Assembly: GCA_002362735.1 (NCBI GenBank)
Contig: DEUU01000230.1
Coordinates: forward strand, 734-6,652
Length of the DNA stretch: 5,919 nt
Direction of reading: 5' to 3'
DNA from: Dehalococcoidia bacterium UBA3254
GTDB lineage: Bacteria; Chloroflexota; Dehalococcoidia; Dehalococcoidales; UBA3254
The notes below the pieces were generated by a model that saw only the letters and a list, made by a program, of their open reading frames with translations, did not search any database and was not told the origin of the DNA. Position 1 is the first letter of the stretch. Each line of letters begins with the position of its first letter. Shown in pieces: positions 5,318 to 5,919 of the stretch. Both the position numbers and the translations under genes were made by a program.

Positions 5318-5411
5318 CTCTTTTTACTCCGATTACTTTTATCTTGATAGCGAATTCATTCTCGAGGATTGCCCTTCCAATAGACACTACGTACTAAAGG
5401 ACATCATCATG

Positions 5412-5546
5412 TCAGATGTATCTTGACGTTTCAAATTCAAAAACTTTCAAAAACTCGATAAAAGGGAACGATCCTGAGAATTTTATCGCTCGGGAGTGTC
5501 TTTTCAGTAATCTTTCTATGGCTTCCTTAAGAAGAACCCTTCCCAT
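5412..5546 (-). pseudogene. Possible gene fragment (44 codons, unknown family)
   Basis: The frame reads MGRVLLKEAIERLLKRHSRA, then IKFSGSFPFIEFLKVFEFE and TSRYI. The charged amphipathic start looks protein-like, but there is no ribosome binding site before the ATG, a stop lies just upstream, and the frame is short. It may be a leftover of a larger gene. Its FLKVFEF part is produced by a tandem 10-bp repeat. Confidence 0.2.
5436..5455 (+). repeat. Tandem 10-bp repeat, two copies
   Basis: TTCAAAAACT occurs twice in direct succession, at 5436-5445 and 5446-5455. A partial TTCAAA (5430-5435) precedes it. Confidence 0.7.
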
Positions 5547-5600
5547 TATATTATTGCTTTATCTTGAGGCTGGAACTACGAAAGTTCTGAGGTTAGAGTG

Positions 5601-5794
5601 ATGACTGCTCGGCCCTTGACAATACCGACTAAAATATCATCGAAGGGGAAAAAACAAAGATCAGAGTTGTAACCCTTTCCAGACTGCTTCTGACATTAAC
5701 CCATGAAGGTGAGCCGGTTGCGATCAACAGATTGGCTGAGAAAGTTGGGGTGAGGGGAATAGCGGATAAAGTAATAATCCGGAATGGTTTTTAA
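5601..5794 (+). pseudogene. Frame-broken small gene of unknown family (about 64 codons)
   Basis: ATG 5601, preceded by GAGG about 8 nt upstream, opens MTARPLTIPTK and continues out of phase to a TAA at 5670. From 5633 another frame is open without a start codon: NIIEGEKTKIRVV, TLSRLLLTLTHEGEPVAINR, LAEKVGVRGIADKVIIRNGF, stopping at 5792-5794. The two parts join naturally near 5631-5640 if one base is added or removed in the AAAATAT stretch, giving a protein of about 64 aa. The second half is clearly protein-like and mostly helical, somewhat like an HTH, but I do not recognise a family. A terminator-like inverted repeat follows at once, as for a real transcription unit. A true frameshift mutation, a sequencing error or programmed frameshifting cannot be separated here. 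Confidence 0.5.
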
Positions 5795-5817
5795 CTTATC
5801 CGCTATTTTATTTGTTT
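5758..5817 (+). terminator. Terminator-like inverted repeat at the end of the frame-broken gene
   Basis: AATAGCGGATAA (5758-5769) and TTATCCGCTATT (5796-5807) are perfect 12-bp inverted repeats with a 26-nt loop. They are followed by a T-rich tail (TTTATTTGTTT). The left arm lies inside the last codons of the small gene. The long loop is unusual for an intrinsic terminator, so a regulatory hairpin or a binding site is also possible. Confidence 0.5.
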
Positions 5818-5919
5818 AAGCTAAAGCTCAAAGATTAATCAAGTGGTTCTGGTCTCCCATGAAATGGAGTGATCCAAGAAAATTACGAAAAGATATAGTT
5901 GGCATAATAAATTTAAAAA
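5818..5919. other. Terminal stretch without a recognised feature
   Basis: AT-rich sequence with no convincing ORF, RNA gene or promoter. An imperfect hairpin around CTCCCAT-GAA-ATGGAG near 5857-5871 (one bulged C) is the only structure seen. Confidence 0.4.

Larger units (their letters stand above)
5318..5600. other. Region upstream of the MDR gene, no recognised gene
   Basis: No gene is recognised on either strand. The minus strand holds a 44-codon ORF (5412-5546), listed separately. The plus strand has a 61-codon frame at 5416-5601 with no good ribosome binding site. Tandem TTCAAAAACT repeats lie at 5436-5455. The octamer TATCTTGA occurs at 5340-5347, 5419-5426 and 5570-5577. Confidence 0.35.

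Noticed and set aside
5133..5426. Plus-strand 97-aa ORF
   Set aside because: It overlaps the start and control region of the MDR gene antisense, has no ribosome binding site, and does not look like protein.
1..5919. CRISPR array, tRNA or rRNA gene
   Set aside because: No regularly spaced repeats and no cloverleaf or rRNA-like sequence were seen by eye on either strand.

Overview
The window looks like a piece of chromosome from an anaerobic Firmicute of the clostridial or Negativicutes kind. The grounds are moderately AT-rich DNA with very AT-rich intergenic stretches, strong AGGAGG-type ribosome binding sites, a ferritin/thiol-redox gene set, and one gene that only makes sense if the cell inserts selenocysteine. 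The species cannot be read from the sequence.

Layout: (1) 1-748, the upstream end of an IS3-family insertion sequence on the minus strand (orfA complete, orfB running off the left edge, left terminal inverted repeat at about 721-745). (2) 837-1187, plus strand, the most interesting gene: an Spx/ArsC-family thioredoxin-fold protein whose first catalytic Cys codon is an in-frame TGA. The motif reads U-N-T-C, and a perfect 6-bp hairpin with a G in its apical loop lies 22 nt after the TGA, as expected for a bacterial SECIS. An ordinary gene caller would report only its last 60 codons. (3) 1188-1486, an AT-rich intergenic region with a 12-bp palindrome, a promoter-like pair and a very short ORF. 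(4) 1490-1957, bacterioferritin with all ferroxidase and heme ligands. (5) 2123-2338, a 71-aa protein of unknown family with its own promoter and ribosome binding site. (6) 2350-2900, decayed coding sequence: one clear pseudogene and small fragments.

(7) 3030-4052, minus strand, a complete D-2-hydroxyacid dehydrogenase. (8) 4316-5281, minus strand, a complete zinc-free MDR (quinone-oxidoreductase-like) reductase. (9) 5291-5919, regulatory sequence and further remnants on both strands, including a frame-broken small gene at 5601-5794 that ends in a 12-bp-stem terminator-like structure.

Functionally, the plus-strand genes share a redox and iron theme (selenol/thiol oxidoreductase or Spx-like regulator, iron storage). 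The two minus-strand genes are NAD(P)-dependent oxidoreductases of unassigned substrate, separated by about 260 bp, so they are not clearly one operon. An IS next to several broken genes suggests an accessory, actively degrading region.
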